From IMG/VR virus record IMGVR_UViG_3300036766_000117, positions 1 through 47,214 of that record: a DNA stretch of 47,214 bases; one strand, 5' to 3'. Source of the DNA: a virus. Position numbers and translations under genes: made by a program. Positions 23,038 to 31,121 of this stretch are shown here, in pieces. The notes beneath the pieces are model-generated. The model saw only the letters and a list, made by a program, of their open reading frames with translations, searched no databases and was not told the origin of the DNA. The first letter of the stretch is position 1; every line of letters begins with the position of its first letter.

Positions 23038-23418
23038 ATGATTGTCGGATTTGATTATTTTAAGACTCTGACCACTCACCATAAGGAATTTAGACCAGTA
23101 GCCCGTGCAATTCTGGATGCGGGGGGCAAGGTGTATGTCATCTCGGCTCTGTCTGACCAGGCAAATAGGGAGCAATACGAGAAAAGTCTGGAAAAGTTCC
23201 TCAAGGATACAAACTTCCCTTACTCGGACTTCTTCGTGGTCGTCTTCCCCAAAGGGAAAGAGGAGGACAATATCCCTTACTTGAAGTTGGAGAAGTGCCA
23301 GGACTTAGGAGTGGAGATTTATATTGACGACAGGGAGGATGTGGTGGAGTTGATGGCTCAAAATGGGATTGTGGGACTCAAGATTATGAATTACTTTGAA
23401 AAGACGGGAGGTGAATAA
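23038..23418 (+). CDS. HAD-like phosphatase, possibly atypical
   Basis: 126 aa. Motif order follows the haloacid dehalogenase fold: GFDYFKTLT (usually DxDxT; here the third position is Phe, so the general-acid Asp is missing), VISALS for motif II, a Lys-rich middle, and YIDDRED for motif IV. Either a phosphatase with altered chemistry or a non-enzymatic HAD relative. It is the first gene of a short operon with the Acb2/Tad1-like gene. Confidence 0.55.
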   Translation: MIVGFDYFKTLTTHHKEFRPVARAILDAGGKVYVISALSDQANREQYEKSLEKFLKDTNFPYSDFFVVVFPKGKEEDNIPYLKLEKCQDLGVEIYIDDREDVVELMAQNGIVGLKIMNYFEKTGGE

Positions 23419-23420
23419 CT

Positions 23421-23615
23421 ATGTCAACATTTCAATATGTCCAACCGACAGATGAGCAAAAAGAGTTAATGCAGACATTCAGAGATAAGTACGAAGCTCT
23501 GGCCAAAGAAATAAAAGATTCTTTCCCAGAACCTAGCCGTGGATTATCACTTGCTTTAACCAATCTTGAAGAATCTGCCATGTGGCTTAACAAGGCTATA
23601 ACGAAAAACGACTAA
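23421..23615 (+). CDS. Acb2/Tad1-type nucleotide-sponge protein
   Basis: 64 aa, with GGGAGGTGA upstream. The C-terminal half reads SRGLSLALTNLEESAMWLNKAI, the hallmark of the helical hairpin found in Acb2/Tad1 domain proteins (phage anti-CBASS and anti-Thoeris sponges that sequester cyclic nucleotides). Length (64 aa) and position in an accessory spot next to the terminase region fit. Which nucleotide it binds cannot be told from sequence. Close relatives without sponge activity are possible. Confidence 0.65.
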   Translation: MSTFQYVQPTDEQKELMQTFRDKYEALAKEIKDSFPEPSRGLSLALTNLEESAMWLNKAITKND

Positions 23616-23623
23616 AAAGGGTA

Positions 23624-23652
23624 TTGACAAACGCCCCGCAAGTTGTTACAAA
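23624..23652 (+). promoter_or_regulatory. Promoter of the packaging/portal region
   Basis: TTGACA (23624-23629), 17 bp, TACAAA (23647-23652), with TGT in extended -10 position. A start 7 nt downstream would fall at the base of the hairpin at 23658. Confidence 0.55.
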
Positions 23653-23657
23653 TAAAA

Positions 23658-23700
23658 GTGGAGACGATAGAGTGTTGGGCAGGCACTCTTGAATCTCCGC
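23658..23700 (+). ncRNA. Structured 5' leader hairpin
   Basis: GTGGAGA (23658-23664) pairs with TCTCCGC (23694-23700); inner stem AGAGTG (23669-23674)/CACTCT (23684-23689). The internal loop CGAT/TGAA can form tandem G-A pairs, a motif typical of structured RNA. It begins at the predicted transcription start and precedes the ATG at 23737 by 36 nt. Function unknown; riboswitch, protein site or stability element. Confidence 0.45.
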
Positions 23701-23736
23701 ATAATGAAATGAAAACTACTTTGGTTTTTATTTCTT

Positions 23737-24057
23737 ATGGACACAAACGGAAACGGACATTCAAAAAATTACCAAGTACCTAAAGCCGACCACCCCTGGA
23801 GGCGATATAAAAACAGGACTACTCCCTTCACAGAAGAAGAAGTGGCCGAACAAAAAGCTCTCCCCTCTCTTTTGCATTTCTTAAAAGACATTGTTGATAA
23901 TTGGGATACCTACACGATTGAGGAAGAAGACAATCTGGTTATGGGGAACAATTATGCTAAAATGAAAAATGTAGCTCCCCAGAGACAGGCGGAATGGCTG
24001 GCCGATTTCATCCGCAAGACCTGGGTAAAAAAGAGCTACCACCCAGAATATGTCTAA
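23737..24057 (+). CDS. Small protein before terminase, unknown
   Basis: 106 aa. It begins MDTNGNGHSKNYQVPKADHPWRRY, then helices with acidic patches (EEEVAEQKALPSLLHFLKDIVDNWDTYTIEEEDN) and a basic end. Overlaps the next gene by 8 bp. Position directly before packaging genes fits a packaging accessory or small-terminase-like protein. No motif proves it. Confidence 0.45.
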   Translation: MDTNGNGHSKNYQVPKADHPWRRYKNRTTPFTEEEVAEQKALPSLLHFLKDIVDNWDTYTIEEEDNLVMGNNYAKMKNVAPQRQAEWLADFIRKTWVKKSYHPEYV

Positions 24058-24676
24058 TCAGTCTTTCCATGTTGATAAAAATACTAAAATCCGCAAGCAG
24101 TACAAGGATGCTCATGGTGATGAGCACAAGCTAAAGCGTGATGAAAACGATAAAGCCGAAAAGGAAACTGACGAAGTATTTAGAGCGGGCCAACCAAATC
24201 TTAAAGCAGCAATTAAAGAAATCGAGAAGATTGAGAATGAGGGCCAAAAAGAGGCGACTAAGGCACGGGATGAGAAGCTCAATCAACTAGACTCCAAAAA
24301 AAGATTCCACGATTCCTACAAAGTAGAACTTGCCAAAAACCTTTCTGAAATGCTTTCCATGCTCGATTGGGTGAGAGGCTGGACTGCTGATGTGGTGGTA
24401 ACAAACGGGTCAGGAATAAATATCAAAGGCCGACCCTTTCAAACCAAAGACGGGATTCTTTTGGTTATCTGCACTCCCGATGGCAGGGTCATGCACCAGG
24501 GGATGCTTTGTACTGGTGAACCTGCACTTGACTATGCGGGGCTTTATAACATTGCTTACCAGACCGAAAACCAAATGGATAAGGAGAGGGGGTTACTTCT
24601 CGACTATTCTAATGGGGACGCATCTGTTATAGTAGATGCACATGGAAGACCAATCGTTGGAAAAACAGCTTCTTGA
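24050..24676 (+). CDS. Conserved protein before terminase, unknown
   Basis: 208 aa. The first ~90 residues are a Lys/Glu-rich coil (KQYKDAHGDEHKLKRDENDKAEKE). The rest is a beta-rich domain (DVVVTNGSGINIKGRPF, GILLVICTPDGRVMHQG). It overlaps the terminase start by about 40 bp. A scaffold, portal-adjacent or packaging protein is possible. No family recognised. Confidence 0.5.
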   Translation: MSNQSFHVDKNTKIRKQYKDAHGDEHKLKRDENDKAEKETDEVFRAGQPNLKAAIKEIEKIENEGQKEATKARDEKLNQLDSKKRFHDSYKVELAKNLSEMLSMLDWVRGWTADVVVTNGSGINIKGRPFQTKDGILLVICTPDGRVMHQGMLCTGEPALDYAGLYNIAYQTENQMDKERGLLLDYSNGDASVIVDAHGRPIVGKTAS

Positions 24677-26159
24677 GACTAGCACTAATGCCACCGCAGA
24701 GATGCTGGATGCTTTGAAGTTGGATGTACTGGAAGACTTTTGGACATTCTCCAAAGAAGTTGTCGGATGGAAAGATTTATATGAACCACTCCATAAACCA
24801 CTTTGCGACTTTGTTCAGGAGAACCCCAAAAAAAAGAAGCTCATTTTACTTCCAAGAGGACATCTCAAATCCTCTGTGGTTACAGTTGGTTACGCACTCT
24901 GGAAGATTGCCCAAGACCCGAAAAAGAGAATCCTTATCGCAAATGGAACTTATCCGCTTGCTGCTACTTTTCTGTCGCAAATCAAAGACCACATTTTGCG
25001 AAACGGTCAATTCAGGCGTTTATTCGGTGATTTATTTACATCTGCCGACAAATGGTCGGAGTCCGCAATTACAGTTAAACGGGAAGAAAGTTATGAAAGG
25101 AAAGAGCCGACAGTTACAGCTTTTGGAATTGGAGGAAACCTTGTCTCACAGCATTATGACATCATCCTACTTGACGATTTGGTTAATCGGGAAAACATCC
25201 ATACCCCTGACCGCATCCAAGATGTCCTGACTTTTTACAAAGACATACTCGATTTACTCGAACCAGGCGGAGAGTTGATAATGATTGGGACTCGTTGGCA
25301 TGAAGCCGACCTCTACGGCTGGATACTTGATGAGCAAAACCCCGAACATTTCGAATACGAGATAATGCTCAAGACCGCTATTGAAGGGGAATATGAGATT
25401 GTCAGAAATCCTGATACGGGGGGATTCCAAATTGAGGGAGGAGAAATTTTATTCCCCAACAAATTTAACAGGGAACATCTCAATAAACTTCTCAACAAAG
25501 GGATGGCCGAGTTTTCTTCCCAGTATTTGAATGACCCAGTGCCCCTGGAAGACTCGGTCTTCAAATGGGATTGGAAATACTATGAGGAAGATGATTTGCA
25601 GGGAAAAGAATTTCGGCATTACATTACCTGCGACCCCGCTTTCTTTGACCCCGCTTCCCGTGTTGCCGATTTGGATTACACCGCTTTTGTAGTTATTGCG
25701 GTTGATAATGATAACAATTGGTGGATTCGGGATATTGTCAGAGAGCGGATGAAACCCAATGAAATTATTGATATGCTTTTCGAACTGGATGCGTTTTGGA
25801 AACCCACCCGAATCGGAATTGAAACTGTTGCTTACCAGAAGGTTTTGTTTTACATGGCCAAAGAAAGGATGCGGGAGAAAAACCAATTCCTTCCTATCAC
25901 CGAATTGAAACATGCTGGGGCAAATGCCAAATCGAAAGCTGAAAGAATCCAGGCACTTGAACCGAGGTATGCGGTGGGAGGAATTTATCACAGTAAGACT
26001 TGCCGACACATGACGACTTTGGAGTTGGAACTCCGCAGATTTCCCAGAGCAAAGACTGATGATGTGGCAGACGCATTGGCATCAATGTTTGAAATAGCAG
26101 GCCCGCCAGGAAAGCATGATAGCCGTGGAAAGGGGAAATTTCCAGCCTATCCAGCATAA
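24636..26159 (+). CDS. terL: Terminase large subunit
   Basis: 507 aa. ATPase: Walker A-like PRGHLKSS at 73-80 and Walker B IILLDD ending at Asp180-Asp181, followed by a GTRWHE coupling-type motif near 218-223. Nuclease: TCDPAF with Asp333, GIETVAYQK with Glu396, and TDDVADAL around 475-481. This is the full motor-plus-RNaseH-fold set of phage terminases. ATGs at 24636 and 24642 are both possible; neither has a ribosome-binding site. The portal follows 51 bp later. Confidence 0.92.
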   Translation: MHMEDQSLEKQLLETSTNATAEMLDALKLDVLEDFWTFSKEVVGWKDLYEPLHKPLCDFVQENPKKKKLILLPRGHLKSSVVTVGYALWKIAQDPKKRILIANGTYPLAATFLSQIKDHILRNGQFRRLFGDLFTSADKWSESAITVKREESYERKEPTVTAFGIGGNLVSQHYDIILLDDLVNRENIHTPDRIQDVLTFYKDILDLLEPGGELIMIGTRWHEADLYGWILDEQNPEHFEYEIMLKTAIEGEYEIVRNPDTGGFQIEGGEILFPNKFNREHLNKLLNKGMAEFSSQYLNDPVPLEDSVFKWDWKYYEEDDLQGKEFRHYITCDPAFFDPASRVADLDYTAFVVIAVDNDNNWWIRDIVRERMKPNEIIDMLFELDAFWKPTRIGIETVAYQKVLFYMAKERMREKNQFLPITELKHAGANAKSKAERIQALEPRYAVGGIYHSKTCRHMTTLELELRRFPRAKTDDVADALASMFEIAGPPGKHDSRGKGKFPAYPA

Positions 26160-26196
26160 TGGTGATGCAATGGAGACGCATTTATTGCTAGAATAA

Positions 26197-26204
26197 GTTA
26201 TACT
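26197..26204 (+). promoter_or_regulatory. Leaderless promoter of the portal gene
   Basis: AAGTTATACT with TATACT at 26199-26204 and 6 nt to the ATG at 26211. An ATGGAGAC octamer lies 21 bp upstream. Confidence 0.6.
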
Positions 26205-26210
26205 AAAAAT

Positions 26211-28523
26211 ATGGCAGATATACCAAAACATAAATTTTTCTACGAAAACAGCTCCGCCAGTTCCATCAATGACTTAAAACTCAATGATGAACAGAAGTTC
26301 TGGAAAGAGCACACTTACCGCAGATTCCAATTGATGAAACACTCCCGTTCACAAAATAACAGGGAGGTTAATTGGGACAATCATCAAAAACAATATGAAG
26401 CCTGGAGACCTCCGAAATCATCGGATGACTGGCAGGCAAACATTGTTCCCCCATTTACGACATCAGTTGTTGAAGCTGCATTGTCAGAGTTGATTGACCA
26501 GAGTCTTCAACCGCAGGTTCAGGCAAGAAAGCCTGAATTTGTCCCCCACGCCACAGTTATAAACTTTGTCAAAGACTACACCTGGGATGTCGGATACGGA
26601 GACTTCGAACTTTATAAAGCCATCAAACAAAATCTAATTCTCGGAACGACTATCTGGCAGGACTACTACTGGCAGGATAAAAGGTCAGTCAAACAAATTG
26701 TTTCCTACGACCCGAAGACTGGACTTGAGAAATACAAAGATGTGGATTTTACCGACTATGACGACTGTTATGGGGAAGCGTGTAATTTGTGGGATGTCTG
26801 GTTTGACCCCCAAGCCCGAAGTGCAAACACTGGGCCATATAAAGCACAGGATGCAATCCGCAGATACATCATGCACATTGACACTTTCCGTTCCACTTTT
26901 GTGGGAAGTAAGTGGGATAAATTTGGATTGGCTGCCAAAGTCAGACCAGGGGGAGATACCAACTACTATCAGTTCTATCAGCCACCCAAAGGAATTGACC
27001 ACGGAAGTTATGTTGAGGTTATCTGGCATTGGTTGAGAAACCCCGATTGTTTGGTTATCTGTGCCAACGATGTTCCTTTCTACATCGGGCCTAATCCTTA
27101 CCAGCACAAACAAATTCCTTTCGGAGTTGCCCAGGACATTGTTGACCCCTGGAGTATTTATGGTCGGGGTGAGCCTGCATTGTTAGAGAGCATACAAGAT
27201 GAGCTGACAACAGGACGCAGAATGAGGCTGGATAGACAGAAGCTCGACATCTTTAAGATGATATTCGTCAACAATCGGGAAACCATTACTGACCAGGATT
27301 TGATTCCCGCTCCGATGAAACCGATTTATGTGGACGATGTCGAATCAGTCAAGCCATTCGAATACGGGGACATCAATCCTTCTGCTTACCGAGAAGAAGT
27401 TTTGCTCAAAGAAGATGGAACTCGTGTTACTGGAATTGACGATAGAGCACAATCAATTTCACCTCGTGGTTCAACTGCTACAGAATCAGCAATCTTAAAA
27501 GAGTCAACTCTTAAAAGACTTCGAATGAAGATTTGGGTTCTTTCAAGAACTCTGCTTCAAGAACAAATCAGACTTAGAGTTCCAAACATTATTCAGTTCT
27601 ACAAAACTCCGAAGATTCAGGAAATCATGGGTAAGGATGCAACTGACAAAATGCTCAAGATTCGGGAACTGGCAGCAGAAAACCGATTGATGAGAGAAGG
27701 TGGCAGGTTTTATGAAATGGAATATAGAACTGTTGTTACGAAAAATAAGAAACTTACCAGGGCTTCAAACGGAGACATCAATGTTATTGATAAAAGAGGC
27801 GACAACTTCTTTATGGTTACGCCTGATTTGCTTCCTTCATCCGCAGCCGTATTCAATTATAAGATGACAGTTGAGCCAACTTTCCCGCTTTCCAAACCTT
27901 TGATGCAGCAAAAATTGAATGAGTGGAGTGCCAACCCAATTATATCTTTGTCAATTCAAACTGGATATTATGATTTCCGTAAGGTTGCTGACAAACTTAC
28001 CGAGATGAATGACTTTGACCCAGATGATTTCTTGGCTCAACAGCAGGGTGGAACAAACGAAGACCTGTTAGTTGACCCAGCCAAGATGATGGATTATGCC
28101 CACCAGGAAAACGACATGATGATTAAGGGTCAGAAACTTATCGGTACTCCGTATTCAACCAGGGAGCACACCGAAATCCATTTGGCATTTATGAGGTCTG
28201 ACAAATTCAAAGCAGCTACTCCTGAAATAATGCAGAACTTCGCAGCCCATGTTATGGATGAGGAATTGGCACAGAGACTTCGAGAAAAGAATCTTGGGGC
28301 ACAGGCTCAAGCAGGGCAACCAGCAGGTCAGCCAGGGCCAGAAGTTCCAGGTATGCCACCTCAAATGATGGCGGGTCAGCCAGGTCAGCCATCTGGACAG
28401 CCAGGTCAGCCAGGTTCAATACAAACAGGAGTATCACAGGGGATTGAAGCAGGTGCAGCAAAAGCTGCTAACCCCGCTATGATGCAGGGAAGCGAATCAT
28501 TGCCTGATTTCGCAGGAAGATAA
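26211..28523 (+). CDS. Portal protein, P22-like type
   Basis: 770 aa. The N-terminal clip/wing region holds EAWRPPKSSDDWQANIVPP and GTTIWQDYYWQ; a central segment has NLWDVWFDPQARSA and DPWSIYGRGEPALLESIQDELTTGRRMRLD, which are typical of podovirus-type portals. Residues ~400-520 are the long stem/wing helices. The last ~70 residues are Gln/Pro/Gly repeats (GQPGQPSGQPGQPG). Placement after the terminase supports the call. It forms the dodecameric DNA entry channel at the capsid vertex. Confidence 0.85.
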   Translation: MADIPKHKFFYENSSASSINDLKLNDEQKFWKEHTYRRFQLMKHSRSQNNREVNWDNHQKQYEAWRPPKSSDDWQANIVPPFTTSVVEAALSELIDQSLQPQVQARKPEFVPHATVINFVKDYTWDVGYGDFELYKAIKQNLILGTTIWQDYYWQDKRSVKQIVSYDPKTGLEKYKDVDFTDYDDCYGEACNLWDVWFDPQARSANTGPYKAQDAIRRYIMHIDTFRSTFVGSKWDKFGLAAKVRPGGDTNYYQFYQPPKGIDHGSYVEVIWHWLRNPDCLVICANDVPFYIGPNPYQHKQIPFGVAQDIVDPWSIYGRGEPALLESIQDELTTGRRMRLDRQKLDIFKMIFVNNRETITDQDLIPAPMKPIYVDDVESVKPFEYGDINPSAYREEVLLKEDGTRVTGIDDRAQSISPRGSTATESAILKESTLKRLRMKIWVLSRTLLQEQIRLRVPNIIQFYKTPKIQEIMGKDATDKMLKIRELAAENRLMREGGRFYEMEYRTVVTKNKKLTRASNGDINVIDKRGDNFFMVTPDLLPSSAAVFNYKMTVEPTFPLSKPLMQQKLNEWSANPIISLSIQTGYYDFRKVADKLTEMNDFDPDDFLAQQQGGTNEDLLVDPAKMMDYAHQENDMMIKGQKLIGTPYSTREHTEIHLAFMRSDKFKAATPEIMQNFAAHVMDEELAQRLREKNLGAQAQAGQPAGQPGPEVPGMPPQMMAGQPGQPSGQPGQPGSIQTGVSQGIEAGAAKAANPAMMQGSESLPDFAGR

Positions 28524-28524
28524 T

Positions 28525-28812
28525 ATGAAAAAAAGAGATGATTTAATTGCAATGCCAGAGAAAGTAAAAACTCCGATTGAGGAATTGGAAGTCTTGGCAA
28601 AATTTGCTGATTCGATTGAGTTTCAAGTTCTTAAAAGAGTTGCCAGGCGTTATACTGAAAACTTAAAGACCCAGTCTTTTACCCTGCGGGAAGAAGACCC
28701 GCAGTTTGCAATTAAGCATACCCGATATGTCGAACAGGCCGTGGGTATGGGACTTTTAATCAAAGCAGTTGAAGCAGCTCAAAAAGAATTAGCGGTACTT
28801 GATAAGGACTAA
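28525..28812 (+). CDS. Small protein after portal, unknown
   Basis: 95 aa, one base after the portal stop. Mostly helical: VKTPIEELEVLAKFADSIEFQVLKRVARRYTENL, and an amphipathic C-terminus. Similar helical proteins follow the portal in some podoviruses, where they may help assembly, but I cannot name a family. Confidence 0.5.
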   Translation: MKKRDDLIAMPEKVKTPIEELEVLAKFADSIEFQVLKRVARRYTENLKTQSFTLREEDPQFAIKHTRYVEQAVGMGLLIKAVEAAQKELAVLDKD

Positions 28813-28814
28813 TT

Positions 28815-29345
28815 ATGGATTTTGGAAAGTTTATACAAGATTTAGCTCAAAAAGCCCAGGGGTTTTTCCGTGGAAGACAACAGGAGATGGTTTCTCCATT
28901 GCCAAAAACAACACCTGCTCCGTCTGCAACACCGACACCAAATTCTCCCTTATATGATTTTGCTCCTTATCGGCAATCGGGGAACTTTGAAATCAAGCAA
29001 CCGCCTCAAGCTCTCGGTTCTGCTATGCGGGATATTTTTGGTGATAAAGCCGAGAGAGCTGCTGTTATTGCGGGGACAGAGAATCCTTCCTATGACCCAA
29101 ATGCCACCCATGTGAACAAAAACGGGTCAATTGATTATGGAATTTTTCAGGTAAATTCAAATACTTTGCAAGATTTTATCAGGAGAAAGCCCCGCAAGAT
29201 GCAGGAAATTGGAGTTAATTCTCCAGATGATTTGAAAGACCCGATTAAGAATATGAAAACTGCTAAACTTATTTACGATGAACAAGGGCCAGGAGCTTGG
29301 TACGGGCCAAAAGGAAAAGGATATTCTGTAATGGGAGGTGAGTAA
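28815..29345 (+). CDS. Virion transglycosylase (SLT-like)
   Basis: 176 aa. The N-terminus has a short helix and a Pro-rich linker. Residues ~80-165 are a lytic transglycosylase-like domain: catalytic Glu89 in AGTENPSYDP, DYGIFQVNS at 107-115, and AWYGPKGKGY near the end. Enzymes of this type cut peptidoglycan glycan strands and, in virions, help DNA entry. It lacks a signal peptide, consistent with being packaged. Confidence 0.7.
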   Translation: MDFGKFIQDLAQKAQGFFRGRQQEMVSPLPKTTPAPSATPTPNSPLYDFAPYRQSGNFEIKQPPQALGSAMRDIFGDKAERAAVIAGTENPSYDPNATHVNKNGSIDYGIFQVNSNTLQDFIRRKPRKMQEIGVNSPDDLKDPIKNMKTAKLIYDEQGPGAWYGPKGKGYSVMGGE

Positions 29346-29347
29346 TT

Positions 29348-29515
29348 ATGCCAGCAAAAGTTTATAAAAAAGCACAAGGGACATATCAGGTGAGAACTCC
29401 TCATGGAGTTCATGCCAAAGGAACAACTAAAAAGAAAGCGGAAGCTCAAGCTCGCCTAATTAACGCTGTTGACCACGGCTGGAAGCCCACACATTCAAAG
29501 GTAAATGTAAGATAA
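29348..29515 (+). CDS. 55-aa basic protein
   Basis: The frame starts at 29348 after GGGAGGTGAG and ends TAA at 29515. Basic throughout (MPAKVYKKAQGTYQVRTPHG, then TKKKAEAQARLINAVDHGWKP). This length and style are common for small phage DNA-binding or capsid-associated proteins. No named family. Confidence 0.6.
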   Translation: MPAKVYKKAQGTYQVRTPHGVHAKGTTKKKAEAQARLINAVDHGWKPTHSKVNVR

Positions 29516-29540
29516 TACATGCTTCGCAGGTTTTTCAGGA

Positions 29541-29569
29541 TTGACAAGTAATTTTATTCGGTGTAGGAT
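29541..29569 (+). promoter_or_regulatory. Promoter of the scaffold gene
   Basis: TTGACA (29541-29546), 17 bp, TAGGAT (29564-29569). The start at 29579 is 9 nt further on, so the transcript has an extremely short leader. An ATGGAGAC octamer overlaps the junction. Confidence 0.5.
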
Positions 29570-29578
29570 GGAGACACT

Positions 29579-30427
29579 ATGCCAGAACCAATTGTTCCAT
29601 CAGGCACACCGCAACCACCTGCACCAGCAGCAGTCCCCTCCGCAGGGGTTTCTCTTGACCAATTTAACCAACTTTCCGAAACAGTAAAACAAATGTCTGG
29701 ATTTGTTGAAGATGCAGCATTTATTCTTTCAGGAATTTATGCAGACCCAACACTTCGTTCACAAGTCCAATCAAAGTTTTCTGGAAATCCTCCAGCAACA
29801 CCACCCGCTACCCCACCCGCACCGCCTGCCACGCCACCCGCTACTCCGCCAGCGACCCCTCCTGCTGCACCCGCAGCTCCACCTACCGACCCCCGTATCA
29901 ATGATATGGATATGAAATCCAGGGAAGATATTATTGCCAGGGTTGAACAAAAATATGGATATAATACTTTACAAGGAGAAGACAGAAAAACTCTCCGCAG
30001 AAATGTAGAAAGACGATTGAATGCTTGGGGAGCATCTGTTTTGGAATCTCCAGTTTCGTCATTGACTGGACTTTTAGAAGATGCTTATTTACTTGCGGAC
30101 ATGGGGAAAGCAAAAGAAGAAGGAAGGGTTCAGGGTTTAATTGATGCACATGAATCTCAAATGGGAGCATTGCCGACAATGGGCAATCAAACACCAGCTC
30201 CAGAAACTACAGTATTAACTGCTGACCAACAGAAATGGACAAATCGTTGGGGACTTAATGCCGACAAAGTTACTGACCGCTTAAAAGAATTTCAGGAAAC
30301 TGGGGTTATGACATACAAACCGCCAGAAGCAGCAGCACCAGCGACACCAGCACCTAGTGGAAATCCAACTCCTCCTGTACCTCCTGCTGTGCCAGCAGCA
30401 GTTCCACAGCCTCAAAACGCACAATAA
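29579..30427 (+). CDS. Putative scaffold/head assembly protein
   Basis: 282 aa. Pro/Ala/Thr-rich linkers (PPATPPATPPAPPATPP around residues 72-105, and PVPPAVPAAVP at the end) flank a central helical domain (residues ~110-220: KSREDIIARVEQKYGYNTL..., LTGLLEDAYLLADMGKAKEEGRVQGLID). Location between the portal region and the decoration and capsid genes is where scaffolds lie. No protease motif seen. Confidence 0.55.
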   Translation: MPEPIVPSGTPQPPAPAAVPSAGVSLDQFNQLSETVKQMSGFVEDAAFILSGIYADPTLRSQVQSKFSGNPPATPPATPPAPPATPPATPPATPPAAPAAPPTDPRINDMDMKSREDIIARVEQKYGYNTLQGEDRKTLRRNVERRLNAWGASVLESPVSSLTGLLEDAYLLADMGKAKEEGRVQGLIDAHESQMGALPTMGNQTPAPETTVLTADQQKWTNRWGLNADKVTDRLKEFQETGVMTYKPPEAAAPATPAPSGNPTPPVPPAVPAAVPQPQNAQ

Positions 30428-30484
30428 TTTGCACCCATTGACATAATCACTTATACTGTAAGCAGAGTTATAAATTGAAAGCTC

Positions 30485-30513
30485 TTGCAACTATTGACGA
30501 CATAAGTTATAGT
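30485..30513 (+). promoter_or_regulatory. Promoter of the decoration protein gene
   Basis: TTGCAA (30485-30490), 17 bp, TATAGT (30508-30513). It resembles the phage AAGTTATAnT motif (ATAAGTTATAGT). A second TTGACA with poor partner lies upstream near 30441. Confidence 0.45.
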
Positions 30514-30532
30514 TGAAAACAGGTAAACTAAT

Positions 30533-31087
30533 ATGGCAGGATTCAAATTTCGTAAATCAGTAAGAGGAGATAGCGGAGAAGCAGCAGAATTAACATTGCT
30601 TGCTGCTGCCTCAATCGTTCTTTCAATAGGAGACCTTATCCGTATTAACAATGCGGGGACAGCATCTCTTGTTACGGGAGGCGACTTAGTTTTAGGAGTC
30701 GTAACTGGCGTAACCGATAAGAATGGACTTCCCTTAACCCCCGATGCAGGAACTCTCGATACATATACAATGGCATCTGACAATGTTACCAATGTAGATA
30801 AGAATTATTTAGTCCGTTATATCCCTGCACTTGCCGATTACTTATTCGAAAACATTGCTGATTCAGCACTTTCCCGAACTCTACTTTTCACTTTCATGGC
30901 AGTCAACGATGAAAACGATGTTGACCCAGGAGCAACTTCCGATACTACTGTAAATACTGTAAGGCTTATTGAGCTTGACCCTGATAACACGGGCAGTACG
31001 ACCAAAGGTTTGTTCCAGATTGTTGAATCATTCTGGGCACAAAACGCAATGGGTACTGTAGATACAGGAGGTATAGAAGCAGCTTAA
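30533..31087 (+). CDS. Putative head decoration protein
   Basis: 184 aa, beta-rich and Gly/Thr/Asp-rich (GDLIRINNAGTASLVTGGDLVLGVVTG, NTVRLIELDPDNTGSTTKG). These features, the size and the place just before the major capsid gene fit capsid decoration or head-fibre-base proteins. No single motif is diagnostic. Confidence 0.55.
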   Translation: MAGFKFRKSVRGDSGEAAELTLLAAASIVLSIGDLIRINNAGTASLVTGGDLVLGVVTGVTDKNGLPLTPDAGTLDTYTMASDNVTNVDKNYLVRYIPALADYLFENIADSALSRTLLFTFMAVNDENDVDPGATSDTTVNTVRLIELDPDNTGSTTKGLFQIVESFWAQNAMGTVDTGGIEAA

Positions 31088-31096
31088 CACTCATGT

Positions 31097-31104
31097 GTTA
31101 TAGT
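31097..31104 (+). promoter_or_regulatory. Possible promoter of the capsid gene
   Basis: GTGTTATAGT (TATAGT 31099-31104), 17 nt before the ATG at 31122; a small AACAC/GTGTT hairpin precedes it. No -35 at 17 bp. Confidence 0.35.
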
Positions 31105-31121
31105 TAATCTATAAATAATAT

